Shown in pieces: positions 22,965-36,400 of a DNA stretch of 64,000 nucleotides. Origin of the DNA: Campylorhamphus procurvoides (taxonomy: Eukaryota > Chordata > Aves > Passeriformes > Dendrocolaptidae). The notes under the pieces are model-generated. The model made no database searches and had not been told where the DNA came from. It saw only the letters and a list, made by a program, of their open reading frames with translations. Each line of letters opens with the position of its first letter. The stretch's first letter is position 1. The DNA lies in contig WBMV01000126.1 of the NCBI GenBank assembly GCA_013396655.1, positions 124,001 to 188,000 of the forward strand, read 5' to 3'. The translations under genes and the position numbers were made by a program.

Positions 22965-24275
22965 AGTCACAGCAGTGAGGCAAAGTCCCTGGTGACTGGG
23001 AAAAGGGAAACATCTCTCCTATTTAAAAAGGGAAGAAAGGAAGACCTGGGGAACTAAAGACCAGTGAGCCTCACCCCTGTGCCTGGGAAGATCATGGAGC
23101 AGATCCTCATGAAAGAAATGTTAAGGCACACACAGTGATATGACCCAAGACAGCCAGCATGGCTCCATTAAGGGCAAGTACTGTCTGACCAGTCTGGTGG
23201 CCCTCTATGACAGGATGACTGCAGCAGTTGGAGAGGGAAGATGAATCCATGTCATCTACCTAGACTTCTGTTCTGAAAGGCCTTTGACTTGGTCCAACAT
23301 AACATCCTTTTCTCTAAACTGGAGAGAGATGGATTAAAAGGGTGGACTGTTTGGTGGATGAGGCACTAGCTGAATGGACACAGCCAGAGAGTTGTGGTCA
23401 ACGGCTCTATGTCCAGGTGGAGGCCAGTGATGAGCGGTGCCCATCGTGGATTTCTCTCAGGACAGGTGATCTTTGATATCTTTATCAATGACAGAGACTG
23501 TGAGTTCAGGTGCACCCTCAGCAAGTTTGCAGATGACCCAAAGCAGAGCAGTCCACACAACAGAAATAAGGGGTGTCATCCAAAAGGATCTTGACAAACC
23601 TGAGAAGTGGGCCCCTAAGTCCAAGTGCAAGCACCTGGGTGCTGCACCTGGGTTGGGGCAATGCCAGACTGACCAGATTGGGAGAAGAACTCACTGAGAG
23701 CAGCCCTGCAGAGGAGGACTTTGAGGTTCTCATGCATAAAAGTTAGACATGAGCCAACAGCGTGAGCTCACAGCCCAGAAAGCCAATTGTATCATGGACT
23801 GCGTCAAAGAAAAAGTGGCCAGCAGGTCAAGGGAGGTGATTTTCCCCTTCTATTCTGTTCTTTGTGAGACCCCACCTGGAGTACTGCATCCAATTCCTCA
23901 GCACAATGAAGACATTGACCTGTTGGAGCAAGTCCAGAGGGAGCCACCAAGATGATCAAACAGCTGGAGCACCTCTCCTCTGAAGACAGAGAGATGAGAT
24001 TGTTCAGTCTGAAGAAGGCTCCAAGGAGATCTCATTGTGACCTTCAGTATTTGAAGGGAGGGCATAAAAAAGAGGGAGAACAACTTTTTACACAGGCAGA
24101 TAGTAATAGAACAAGGGAGATTGGTTTTAAGCTAAAATAGCAGAGATTTAGATTACATGTTAGGAATAAATTCTTTACTCAGAGGGCAGTGAGGCACCAA
24201 AACAAGTTGCTCAAAGAAGCTGTGGATGCCCCACCCCTGCAAGAGCTTAGGGTCAGGCTGGATGGGGCCTGCTGA
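22965..24275 (+). mobile_element. CR1 LINE fragment with decayed reverse transcriptase
   Basis: About 1.3 kb of CR1 ORF2 and 3' region on the plus strand, antisense to STIM2. Recognisable CR1 steps in order are: GTCCCTGGTGACTGGGAAAA (the PGDW block), CTGTGCCTGGGAAGATCATG (the PGKIMEQIL block), CAGCCAGCATGGCTCCATTA, ACTTCTGTTCTGAAAGGCCT, TTGTGGTCAACGGCTCTATG, and TTTGCAGATGAC at 23526-23537 encoding the FADD catalytic motif. Then come the distal ORF2 and the GAGGCACCAAAACAAGTTGC, GGCTGGATGGGGCC part of the 3' end. Numerous frameshifts and stops make it non-functional. It lacks the 5' region and the terminal repeat. Confidence 0.93.
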
Positions 24276-25249
24276 TGCTGTTTGTACACAGGCACATAGA
24301 AAAGTAAGTACCATCACACTGAACCTGACAGATGATATTTCATAACTTCACTTATTCAGGGAGCGCAATCTTCCCTTAGATATTATAAAAAAGGTTGACA
24401 AAGCAGGACCAGATTCTTCCCCCATGCATCTACAGTGACAATGGGTATCAGAGCCATATGACAATACCCTCATTTTTAGGGAGCATCTTCACTCCCCTTC
24501 CTTTCTCAAGTCTGTGCTTAAGAACTGCAGAATGCAAAACAAGCACAATGGAACTACATAGATATTTCTATCCCTACTCAGTAATTTTCAGAATCCTGAT
24601 AGTAAAGTTGAGAAAGTGCACAGGCATGTCCTTTGACAGGACCACCCAGAGCCTGCCTACCAAACTCATTCAAACACAGACACAAAAAACTTCAAGCAGG
24701 TCTGAATAACCTTCCTTAGTTATTAGGTCTCAATCTACCACTAACCTAGAGCAGAAGGTACTTACTTACGGGGCTGTAAAATGTAAGCAAAACCAGAAGT
24801 CTTTCTAAACTGCTGTCTGTAAAAGGTATTGTTTTATACCTTTTTATACCATGAAGTGCTTCCAACAGATCAAAGGCAAATAGGAAAGCCAGCAAAGCCT
24901 TAAGAAAGAAAACTTTGAACAAAGAAACTGCAATACCAGGTGATGGATCACATCAACCTCACTGCAAGCTAAGCCGACACCATTTGCCTATGCCTTACAT
25001 CAAACACAAAAATAACAGCTTTTATATATAGTCATATAAAACTTTTCTCTGGGCTAGAACATTGGACAGTAATATCCTATTTCAGACAATTACAGAAATT
25101 AGACTTTCCCTCCATATTTGGCTGAGTGAAGGGCTGAATGGAGAAAAACAGCAATGACTACTCAAGTGCTGGAAGATAAAGAGCAGCTATTCAAAACAAT
25201 GGGGGGAAAAAGACCTCATGTATGCACAAGTGATTTTTTTTTCTCCTAC

Positions 25250-25380
25250 CTCATCACTTTCATCTACTTCAATACCACCATCTTTGTCATCATCCATTTG
25301 TTTATGGATCATGCGGAGAGCTTCTAGGCTGAATCGGTCCTCCTCAGTAAAGCATGGTGGGCTGAGTGAACTGCAGGGAT
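25250..25380 (-). CDS. STIM2: STIM2 exon 2: luminal cysteines and canonical EF-hand
   Basis: 131 nt; two bases complete a split Asp, then 43 codons end in phase 0. It encodes PCSSLSPPCFTEEDRFSLEA and LRMIHKQMDDDKDGGIEVDE, then SDE. The two Cys, seven residues apart, match the redox-sensitive luminal pair of STIM1 (C49/C56). The calcium-binding EF loop is complete at 25259-25294: Asp at positions 1, 3 and 5, Gly 6, Ile 8 and Glu 12. This is the luminal calcium sensor. The acceptor is CCCCAACTTTAG and the donor GTAGGAG. The missing first base of the Asp codon must come from exon 1. Confidence 0.98.
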
Positions 25381-25583
25381 CTAAAGTTGGGGGTGGGGAG
25401 GAAGGAAAAAGAAAAAAACACAATAGAAATATTAGTTACTGTCACTCCAGCATATAAAGCTCCCAAGCACAAGAAAGGGCTTAAATTTCTGTACAGTGTA
25501 CATGTACTTCACTGCACAAAATGACCAGGTCATAGATGTCAAATTTAACTTTACAATAATAACCTTTACAGAAATGCAAAGGA

Positions 25584-25596
25584 GGGGGGGGGGGGG
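25584..25596. repeat. G homopolymer run
   Basis: Thirteen consecutive G, about 200 bases upstream of exon 2 in the gene's direction. Such runs are prone to length errors. Confidence 0.95.
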
Positions 25597-26968
25597 AGAA
25601 GGTGTGAAGGAATCCCAAAAAATAGTCTGGAAGAGTTTTGACACTTTAATTTGTTTTTCCCATCCCGGTAACTATCTCCACTTTGTTTTCTATCATCCAC
25701 CCTCAGCAATATCCAATAGCAAATAAAGCCACTGCACTTTCAAAACTCCTTTCTGAAAGTCTGGGCTACACAAAGAGCGGTGGAGGAAAAGAAAAAGAAC
25801 TGTCATGTCATACAATCATAGCTTCATAAACAGATAACAAAGCAATGGTAATCCCATTGCAGATAAAATTCTAAGTCAGTAGTACTACTGCACACAAATA
25901 CTCAGGGACGACTGCAAGACAAGAAAGCACATCGCAAAGGAATTTCAGCTCACAGTAACACATGATATATCAGTCCTGTACTCCAGTTGCTGTGGAACAA
26001 GATTCCAAGTCAAAAATAGTACCATTTTCATTTGCATTCATTACTAAAGGCTCATGATTTGTGCACATCTTATGGCTCAGCTTGCACCACATCAGACTGT
26101 TAAATCTCTCTTCTTTCCCTTCTACAAGGCACATGCCAAATGCTCCAAAATTCTATAATGCACGATGATCAACCATTGTTACACTGATCTTTCACAGACC
26201 TTGGCATTAACAAATAACTATTTCATCAATTCTGATGTATCCAACACCATCAAAGAACAAAAAAGTGGAGAAGGATACAGAAACCATTTTATGAAATTTC
26301 AGCTTTACTAAGACAGTGAATTCCCACTGTAATAGCCATTATAAAAATGCAATGACTAGTCCCATAAACTGGTACACTTTAATCATATCAATGCAAATAC
26401 AAATTGAAGAAGCATTTGAGTAATTTTTGTTACTTCTAATCTATCAGAGGATGAAGCTTTCAAACTGCTACCGAATTTATAAAAAGGCTTATTTATATAA
26501 ATAATGTAAAGGAAGTACATATAAAAACAGAGAGGACAAGAGTATGCACAGAAAAAGAAATTCACTGTTTTACTATGTCATACCAGTTGGATTAACATGA
26601 TTCTGCTTTTCTGTCTATTATAAATTTTAAAATAATCAAAAATCAAAAATAATTGAATGCATAAGGTTACAAAGCAGAAGTACAAAGATAACAACCACGA
26701 CATAGCTGGAATCTCAGATGCATAATTAACAGAACTGATTCCCATGGCTAGATGCGGCTCAATGCAGTCTTACTTTATAGTCAAGTTTTATTAGACAGAA
26801 GTTAGCAGAAATCTGTCATCTGTGTCCATGAACCAATTAAAAAAATCAAAACATAAAAATAAAAATCATTAAAAAACACAAACGCCTCACTGACGCTGTT
26901 GCAGAACAGAGATGCTGCTTTTAGAAATACTTCTTTTAATTCAGAAAGGCAAATTTCTAAATCTCTTC

Positions 26969-27041
26969 TTTACTAAGTTACTAAATATTACCAAACATTT
27001 AATTACTAAATTACTAAATATTATTACTTATTATTAAATAT
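26969..27041. repeat. Imperfect AT-rich tandem-like repeat
   Basis: Variants of TTACTAAATATTA recur about five times in 73 bases. It is a simple-sequence region inside intron 1. Confidence 0.6.
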
Positions 27042-30000
27042 GAAACTGGGCCAATCACAAACTATATTTTTCAGTTTCAGAATGCAGTTAATATTTCATC
27101 ACGTGAAACCAAGTAATTTATTTTTTTAACATTTAAAGAAGTATCTATTTTATTTTTCCCTCTGTTTTATTACAAAAGGTTTAATTTGCACCATACTCAG
27201 CCTTTAGATTTTTGCCCTGCAATTGAAACATTAATATGGCCAGTGTCATAAAAGGACATCCCTGCAATACAGGGTGCTTGCAGTGGAAAGGTTTCCCTTG
27301 CAATAATAGTGACTCAACTCAAAGTTCTGCTAGTAATTAAATTCCAGTGGCCATGAACATAGATTATGAATTCACTTAAATACAATCATATATCAGAAGA
27401 ACCATCTTTGTATTACAAGTTTAGATATATACTGTATTTTAAGTTAGAAGCATAAATGTCAAAAACATAAAGAGGTCCCCCAAACACACCCAACTTGCTT
27501 AATTTGCACTTAGTTCTATTCTTACAAAGAAGAAAACATCAGATAGCCCTCAAAATTCGCAAGCACCCACTCAAATGTTCTTCTATTTTGTTCAGCTCAA
27601 AGTGCAGTTTTTCAAATCAAAAAGGTTTTATTAAAGCATATTTTCTCACTGAGAGAAAAGCTGAAGCTGAGCTTGATCAGTTCCTTAATCAGAGTACTTA
27701 AATATGTCTTTTTAGGATATTTAAGCATGAAAGCACTTTAAGGAACTATGGTTCTTCTGGAGAGAAGTAAACAGGCTGCTAATGCTTCAAATGTCCCATG
27801 CACTGGCTCCAAGAACACTTGATCTCTCTCTTAAGAAACACAGAGTGCCAATTGCTCTTTTTGGGACTGAGAAAGAGAGTAGGACCACATGTTGACTGTA
27901 ATAAAAATTAACCCACTCTAAACAGAATCCAGATTTACTTTGATACTATTTACAGTTATGAAGCTGTTAAAATTAAACATTCCCAGATTGACAAGACCAG
28001 TCCTCCCCTTCTGCAGAGAACAATTTCAAAACAAAAACAAATTATACAGCAGCCCCAACCTAAAGAATAAGTGAAAAGCATTTCACAAGCATACCTAAGG
28101 AGCCCTACCAAATCCAAAAAACAGCTGACAGAAATTTAATCATCTGCAGCTCGGCAGAATATCCTATCATGCAGTATTTTTCCTCAACTGCATAGTAAAA
28201 ACAATTTAAAATAATACTAGATGAAGTATGGTTAGTTAACTGGATATTTGAGAAGTTTCCAAGATAAAAGCCAAGAGGAAAAGTCTTCAGATACAGCACA
28301 CACCATAGATGACCCCTGAGGTCCCACAACAAATCATCAGACTAGCTGATAATTTATTTTTCACTTCGAATCCACTCTATTTAAGTTCTGGGATTCCAAA
28401 CCTTCTACTATGTTTTAAGGACAAACCTAATTTCAAGTCTGGATCAATTTCTCTGTCCTAGTCTGGTGTGCTGTCGTAAATACTTAGTCCAAAAACATCA
28501 TCACAGGAAAAGGCAGAGCTATAAATTTGCCCATGGAGTGAAGTGATAGCTTGGAATTTGAACCTTCCTTTAACAAAAAGCACAGAAGAATTGCAAAGCA
28601 AACAAAAGAGAGAAAGGGGACAAGAGGCATAAAAGCACAGCATATGTCACTCCAGGCACCAGTTTTCCATGTTGCTCAGAAGCGAGGAAGTTTCAGAAGT
28701 ATTGTTCAAAATAAGGAGGGAATTTGTTACTAAAAAATAAATGTCAAACTCATGGCTCAACAAACTTGGCAGAGGATGTTGAACCAAACCTCTCTCCTGC
28801 CTGGAGGCAGTAACTACCTCCCAGCTTAAAGGCAAGGGGAGAAAGTCTTCACCAGACCATAGGAGTCCCTCATGAGAGTCTGATAATGAACAAACCACAG
28901 TCATCCAACCCAAGATACAGGAAACTTTGTATTTACAGGCAAGGGGAAAAAGAACACTTCACATCCTTTTCCCCCCACCCTTCTTTGCCCTGCCCCACCT
29001 TCTCTCTTTTTTAATGAGGCTAAAATAAGGTGAGACTATGAGAAAAACTTCAGTTTGAAATTCCCCTCAACTTTAGATTCACAGCTCTTTATTCTGTTTC
29101 CTGAAGACAGCAGGAGTTAAACTTAGAAAGTGACACTGTCAACACAAGACCGTAAGGAAAATTAATTACACTCATATTTTCAAGAGCTCATGACAGCAAA
29201 GACCTTGAAAATTATTTTAGGAATACACCATTAGAAATGGTTCCAAAGCAAAAGGGTACATGCCCCTCATAGTCCTTCATTTATCAGGCATTTACTTTTT
29301 CCTAAACCACTGCGAGTGCAACTGACTTCAGAATGGAAAGGACTGACAAACCAACAAGCAGCAGTTCTCTCTCACATTTCCTTTTGCATATGGACCCTGG
29401 AGTAGAAAAGCTATGGCTGTGCCAAAGCCTGTGACAGTGACCCCAGCCAGGTGTTTGCAGCTCCAGTCTGGCCACAAAGCGCTTGAGCCTTTAAGTCTTT
29501 TCAATGCCTGAAAAAGCCTTTTTAAGAATGCATGGACACACATAACCTTCATGATTGTTCAGAGGTACATGGAATCAGGTACACACACCAAATTTAAGAT
29601 TTAAATGCCTTTACGTTTTCGCATTAGTTCACTCAGAGCAACTCAGCACTTAGAAGTTATTTGAAAAGACTGACTACTGCACATAGTTTTTGTTCGATGA
29701 GGTTGTTCAGCACTCATCGAGAAGGAAGAGACCATTTTTTACATTAACATATGGCCATCCTATGGAAGCTTGCAGTGTTTCCATGACTGCCTTTTACTAA
29801 TGAATTCAGCACTGTTGTGCTAGGTTTACGATTCCTCGTTCCTAAAAAGCCATAGGGAATAAAGGGAAGCCTCACAGAAAAGGCAAACGCTATAAAGTAT
29901 CAGTTTCTTAACTACATACTCTCAGCTTAAAATGACTGTTCCAGCATGCCATGATTATAGAAGTGGACTTCTTTGCATTTTTCAGAGACAAAGCAGGTAT

Positions 30001-31356
30001 CTGCAAAATCCCCAACCCCCCACCAAATGCATCTTCACCTAACTAAGTTTCCTATTCCTTACATTTCTGTTGTGCTTTAGTTTTACATGTACTTCAATAC
30101 ATTACTGCTTCTTTGCCAATTTAAAAGATGACACCTTTCAACAAAAAAACCTGTAAGAGAACAACGAAGACCTGAATAGAAATCTGAGTGTCAGATACAG
30201 GAGAGATTAATGAAATTACCGGGAAAAAAAAGCGTTTTCAAGAATGTTACCTGATGTTCAAAACAGCTATTCACAGTAAAGGCAACAAACATGTTTTAGT
30301 CTTAAATCCTTACATAAGGTGCCACTAAAATCTTCAGATGCTTGAGACACAGCCTCACAGTGAGCTTCGTTTAATCTTTCAATTAGAAGCTCCCAAAGCT
30401 TCTCCTACGTTTAATAATTAAACTCCTCCATATGGCAAGTAGGTTGAGCAGGATCTAACAGTTAACTTGACAAAGTAATTTGTAGCATTATTTTTCACTC
30501 CAGTCATTTCAATAAAAGTTCATCACTGCAGCACATCTTTCCACTAAAAACATTTTAAAAACCAGACAAAATGTTGACAAAAAGTGTGGAGTCCTTATCT
30601 TCTAATCAAAACACTGATGTTACTTAAACAAGCTTCCTGAAGAGGGAAATGCAATAACACTAATGACAAGCAGGGCAAGGGGTGCAACATGAAAGGAGAT
30701 TTGGAACACTGCTGTGCCCAAAAAATTTGGAAATCTTAAGTTTCACATTAGCTTTTTCTGCTGCTCCATATTAGAAATTCACCTAACTTCTGAAACTGTG
30801 TTTATAAACCTGTGCAGTAACCGCAGATTAAGACTCCTAGATTAAACTCCTGACTGCAAAGTCTGGTATCTGGAGTACTTGTTTCTGAATGCATATATAA
30901 GGCAGTGGTAGCACTGCAGTTGAACAAAAAGAAATTAAAAAAAAAGGCAACCAAAAAAATCCCCCACCAAAAAACCCATCTATTTACAGTCAGGCTCCAG
31001 GAAAGCTGCTATGATTCTTTTAAATTCACTAAACATTCTTCAGTAAACAATATAAAATAAAATTTTATATTGGTGAAATAAAACCTCAAAATAAATCCTT
31101 ACAACTTCACTACATATAGAAGCCATCTTTGCATGAGGGAGCCAAACCTGGTTCTGCCACTACTGAGAAGTGCCAATTTATTCTGCTACTTTTAACATAA
31201 ATAGATCAATTATATTATTTCCCCTGCATGGAAACTTGACGAGGCAAGCAAGGCTTTTTCTTTTTTTTTGCTTAAATCACCACTAGCTCATCTCTGCTTT
31301 CAACACACCCACAAAAAAGCTGTCTAATTCTGAACTTCATTTTCAATACACGGACT

Positions 31357-31370
31357 GGGGGGGGGGGGGG
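31357..31370. repeat. G homopolymer run
   Basis: Fourteen consecutive G in AT-rich intron 1. Confidence 0.95.
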
Positions 31371-33411
31371 AATCAGTAATATCAGTTTATTTAAAGCAGA
31401 AATTCAGTCAAATAATGTCATTAGCAAAAATCAAGTGTTAACACAGGTTTAGATTAAAGCTTTTCTATTCACGCTTAGATAAAAGGCCTCAAAACAAACT
31501 GCAGAACAGCAGACAATTAACTTTCTGATCACCTGTTAAGACATTGAAAACATCATACAGTATCTCAGAAAACTATTTAAGAACTTTGTGTTCAGAAAAA
31601 CATTTACTCAAAGGAAAAGATACAACAGGAATTCTCCAGTAAATTATATTTCATGGCAAACCTAATTTTGTTGATGGTAAATCTAATTTTGCTTCAATTG
31701 AACTGCATTAAAAGCAACTATCCCAAATCAGCAATCCTTGTTTTAAAAGGAAGTTGCAAAAAGGGGGTTGAATATTTGAATGATGCCAAGGATTTGATGA
31801 GACAAAAACATCAGTATAAATACTTCATTTAGACTGATAGGAAATTAATTATAAAATTACAACACTGTTCTGTCTAATTAAATAAAAATCAAGAAGATGG
31901 ATTCATGGCTTTTCCATCTCCTTCCCACGCCCTCACTGAGCAATGACACAGTTTGAAAGGAAGAGGAAGTTGGACAATTATTGTATACAATGGTCAAAGT
32001 AGACTGATTTAGAAAAGGAACTCCTGCCAACTCTAACAAAGCAGGATGAGAGGAAACTGGGAGATGCATCTTACGCAAGCCCCCTAAAATTCTGGTTTTT
32101 CCTCCTTCCAACCTTACTTGTACTTTTATGATATTTACTATACAAACCTACAAACACACATGAATATTCAATATAAAAAAAACTTCAGACATCTAATTCT
32201 TATTCTCAGCAATAGGAGTCTATTTCACTTTACTTACATTTATTAGTACACAACCAAGAAGGGAAGTATTTAAAATAATTTAAATCTAAGTTTTTGTGAT
32301 TTGATAGTGAAGACTATTTAACACATCTTTAAAAATGTATTATGTACTCTGCACATTATACCAATTATCAAAATTATAACAGCTCCAAGAAAAAAAAAGA
32401 AGATTCAAATATGAGCTAAATTCCTAACTTCACCTGGAATAAACACACATCCGTAACTCAGATAACATGAGAAAGGACAGTCAAGTATGTTTGCCTTATA
32501 TTCCACACAAGTTCAGAGGTTACAGCTATTTGAGAAATACAATTGTGAATTTTTCGCCCATTTGTCAAGAGAACATTCATTAAACTGATGAAGTTACAGA
32601 TGTGCACTCAAATATATTCAGTGACAATGCACACCATGCATCTAACCACATATAACCATACACATCTAAGCTTCTTGTATATTTTAGGTCTGATTGGTTC
32701 TTTACTATTGTTTAACAACTTTCTTCCTTTTCTAGCAGCAGGAAGCTGCAAAAGATGTATATATCCCTGATGTATACTTTAATCTGCCCAAGAACTTGTC
32801 AGCTCTTAAGAAAGAACAGCAGCAGCACATTTAAGCCACTTTCTTAATTCAGTCAGGAAATCAGAGGAATGATATACAGGTGATTTTCAAATGTCTGATA
32901 ATATGTCCATACAACTTCCAAATCAAACTTACTAGTAGTCATTTTCTACCTAAAACCTAATTTTCTTGCTTAGAATTGCACCCTTGCTAACACATTAATC
33001 TGGAATCCTGATCTTCAGCCTCCTGGTGAAAGCCTATAGTCAATATTCAGTGTACTAATTCCAACTGAGATATGGCTCAAGAGCTAAAAAGAGCATGAGG
33101 CACTAAATTCCTTTCTGAAAGGCAGTGATCCGCAGAATACAGCAACCATGACAGTATGGCTGATGATTTAAAAATTTACAAATGTTTTTAATACTGAAAA
33201 GGCAGTTCACAACTTCTAAGACTGAAAAAGGGGAAGCAGGGAAGCAATGGAAAAGGATTTTTATCACCTTATAAATTTTTGTAAAAACTTTAGTAAAAGG
33301 CATAAAAAGTTTTACAGATGTTAGCTTAAGATTTAAAAGCAATCAGACAAATAAACTGAAATTTGCTAAAATTAGAGGAGTGTAATAAAGTTAATTATTT
33401 TCATATAGAAT

Positions 33412-33433
33412 GTTATATATATGTATATATAAC
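33412..33433. repeat. Perfect AT-rich inverted repeat
   Basis: GTTATATATA and TATATATAAC are exact reverse complements separated by two bases. It is a possible cruciform-forming or slippage-prone site in intron 1. Confidence 0.8.
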
Positions 33434-36400
33434 TTGAAACTGAAAGTTTTGATCAAATCAATGTTTCCTCTGATATATTTGTTTTCACATGTGATTCACA
33501 ATCATATCCTATATCCATGAATCAGGCATGTAAGCATGACATTGCTGGCATTACTGAATTACTTCACTCTTCTACACCAGCTGATCTAGTACACATATTA
33601 TTAACTGTTCCAACCAAGGAATCAAATTTAATCCTCTGTGAGCACCATCTGTAGCATCATCAGTTCCCTCACAGTTCCTGTAACAACATGTTGTCAGGAT
33701 GTATTTATACTTTAAGAGATCATATCAGAATTATACAACTGAAACCTAAATTAAAAAGATACAACATAGTACTTACAATAAAGGAAGATTGAAACAAAAT
33801 ATCAGGGCACTGTTATTTTAAAGACACAATCTGTTATGATTCTAGCATTTGAGTATTAGATTTGCCAGCTTATGTTTATACTTTCAGAAATACAGAGCCA
33901 CTTAGTGCATAATTCATTTTATTTAATCAATAACACCATAATGAAACACTTCCTTTTAGCACCATTCAATATATCAGTAATTTTAAGTATGTATGAATAT
34001 CAGTTTCTTTAAATAGTCCTATTAGCTTATGTGAAAATTTAGTAGTACAGATTGCTGTCTAGTTAAGGACTATCCTACACCCAGAAGCTTACGTGAACTG
34101 CTCTGCTGTTCGCACTCCAACTCCAGATTGCATAACTGGCAGTTTTGCTCCTACTAATATGCTGCTAAATATTTTTCTCATGATGAATTTCACCAAGTGA
34201 TAAACTGGGCTGACAAATCTACTTATGGTGTCTCAGTTCACCTTGGCTTATTTCATGCAAATTCGACTTAGAGAGTCTTATAAAAAAAACAATCTTTAAG
34301 GAAAAGTATTGAAGAATTAAACAGTCACACATCTCTGAAAATAAAATACCATGTTATCATTATGCTCAGGCTCAAACTTACCACAGATAATAAGATTTAC
34401 AATTATCAGAATGTAAAAATAAACCATAGTTGCACATATCTTAGATACATCCTGGTTGATACCATTCTGACAAATGTATTTCTGGGTCCATAAAAACAGT
34501 AGGAAATGGTGCAGTTTTCCCATACGTATTTCATAGCTGTTAAAGTGGTGAATAAAACAGAAGGCAATTCTTACACAATGAGCACATACATATCCTGCAC
34601 ATAAAGTCATGCAATGGAATCACTCAGAGCAGAAAAAGAGAAACTCAATTCAATGAAACAAGAACTTCAAAACTTAGAATAAGTCCTATCATGTTAGCGA
34701 GATTTAGCTCCGACTGGTTATTTAAAAAAAAAATTTCATTATTTTTTCACACAAGTTCACACATGGCTCTTCTCATCAAAACAAGTTAGATACAGTTTGC
34801 ACAGAGGTTTAAAGTAGTGGTGTTCCACCTCTAGCCAAACCTCAAGTCATTGCATACAGAAGAAAACAGTAAGGTTCCCAAAAACCTTATATTTGCTTGA
34901 ACAACATGCATTGCTAAATACTACTTGTACGGCTTCAAACACTGTCAGCTGCTCCCCAACAGTATGAGCATATTCAGGATGCAAGCAAGAGCCAAGGCAA
35001 TAATTTCACATATGCTCTAAGGCAGAAAAAGCCAAAAACTCATGCCAAAAGGATTCCTAATTGTTCATGCCCCCACCATTCGTTCCTGGCCCTGTACTAT
35101 CTCCTTCCTTGTACCAACACAAGCACATTTGTGCAATCAAGCAACAGGAAGGATCAGGAAACTGATTCTGTCTGAATTTGTCCTCTACGCTCCTGTACAA
35201 ACACTGGCAACAGCAACAGAGCAGGGAAAGAGGCAATCCATGCAGAAGCAGAGAAATGCACTTTACAGGCAGTGCTGCTGCTAAGCCCTGGTCCTGACAT
35301 GCCCCACATTACAACTGAATCTAGCCAGCAACATGGTAGGTAGGTGACCAATAAACTAAAAAAAAATGGAATTAATGCAGTGAACATCTACACTACTTGA
35401 GTGGAAAACTTCATACCACTTTTCAGATCCTGGCTTTCGCTACTCAGGGGCATAGGACAAGGCTGTGTCCTAGACAACTTGTTGCAACTATCAAGTGTTT
35501 TTCCAAGCTTTTTTCAAGGATTTTGTGGCCTTATAAAACCTAAAACAGACTTTTCTAACACTCTAGAAGATCAAGTAATAGCAAACACAGAACTGCACAA
35601 CGTATGACAAAACAGTTTCTAACACCACTATCAGCAGGATCAGAATTTGCCCTTTCTCCGAGGTTCTCTCCATAAGCCCGGAGAAGTCACAAGCTCCAGG
35701 CATAGCCGACTTTGGCGGCAGTCAGTCCCACATCATAAACAGTAGGTCTCTCAAGACACCACATCTCTACAAACATACACCAGCAAGCTCTAGGTGTCTG
35801 CTAAGCGCATGTCTGCCCCAGATACTGCTGTAATTTATGTTGTGCCTTCATTCAAGCTTCATTTCTTGACTATTTTCCAGAACCCTGGCGCCAGAACATG
35901 CATTAAGAATTAAATACACAGAACTATAAAAAAAGCAGCATAGTAGAATCTGTCCCAAAGCTGACAAACTATGACACTTGGCTACAAAAAGCCAAAGGAG
36001 TGTGTGTTTGGGAGTTTTTTTCTTTTTTCAGAGGCTTTTTAAAACTTTTATTACTGGCAGCACAAGACAACAGCTTTCTCAAGAGAAAAAAACAGCCAGA
36101 AATACACTTAGTGAAAACTCAAGGGAAAGAAGAAGGAAGTATAAAGATATTTTATAATTTAAGACTCTGAGGTTACGACCAACTGAAAAAGAATGTTGGT
36201 ATGAGATATCTTTAAAGGTAACCAATGACATTAAGTGATACGTAATCTACTCTTATGTCTTATGTTCCTGACATACAACGGGAACATTCAAGATGAAATG
36301 AAGGGCAGTATGCTTTTTCCCAGATGACTGCTTTTACTTCCGAGAGTCATTATAAGTACTTTAGGACATATATACATACAATTTATTTAAACATAAAATT

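Noticed and set aside
23394..24140. Several plus-strand frames of 60-75 codons
   Set aside because: They are pieces of the decayed CR1 reverse transcriptase, already listed as one mobile element.
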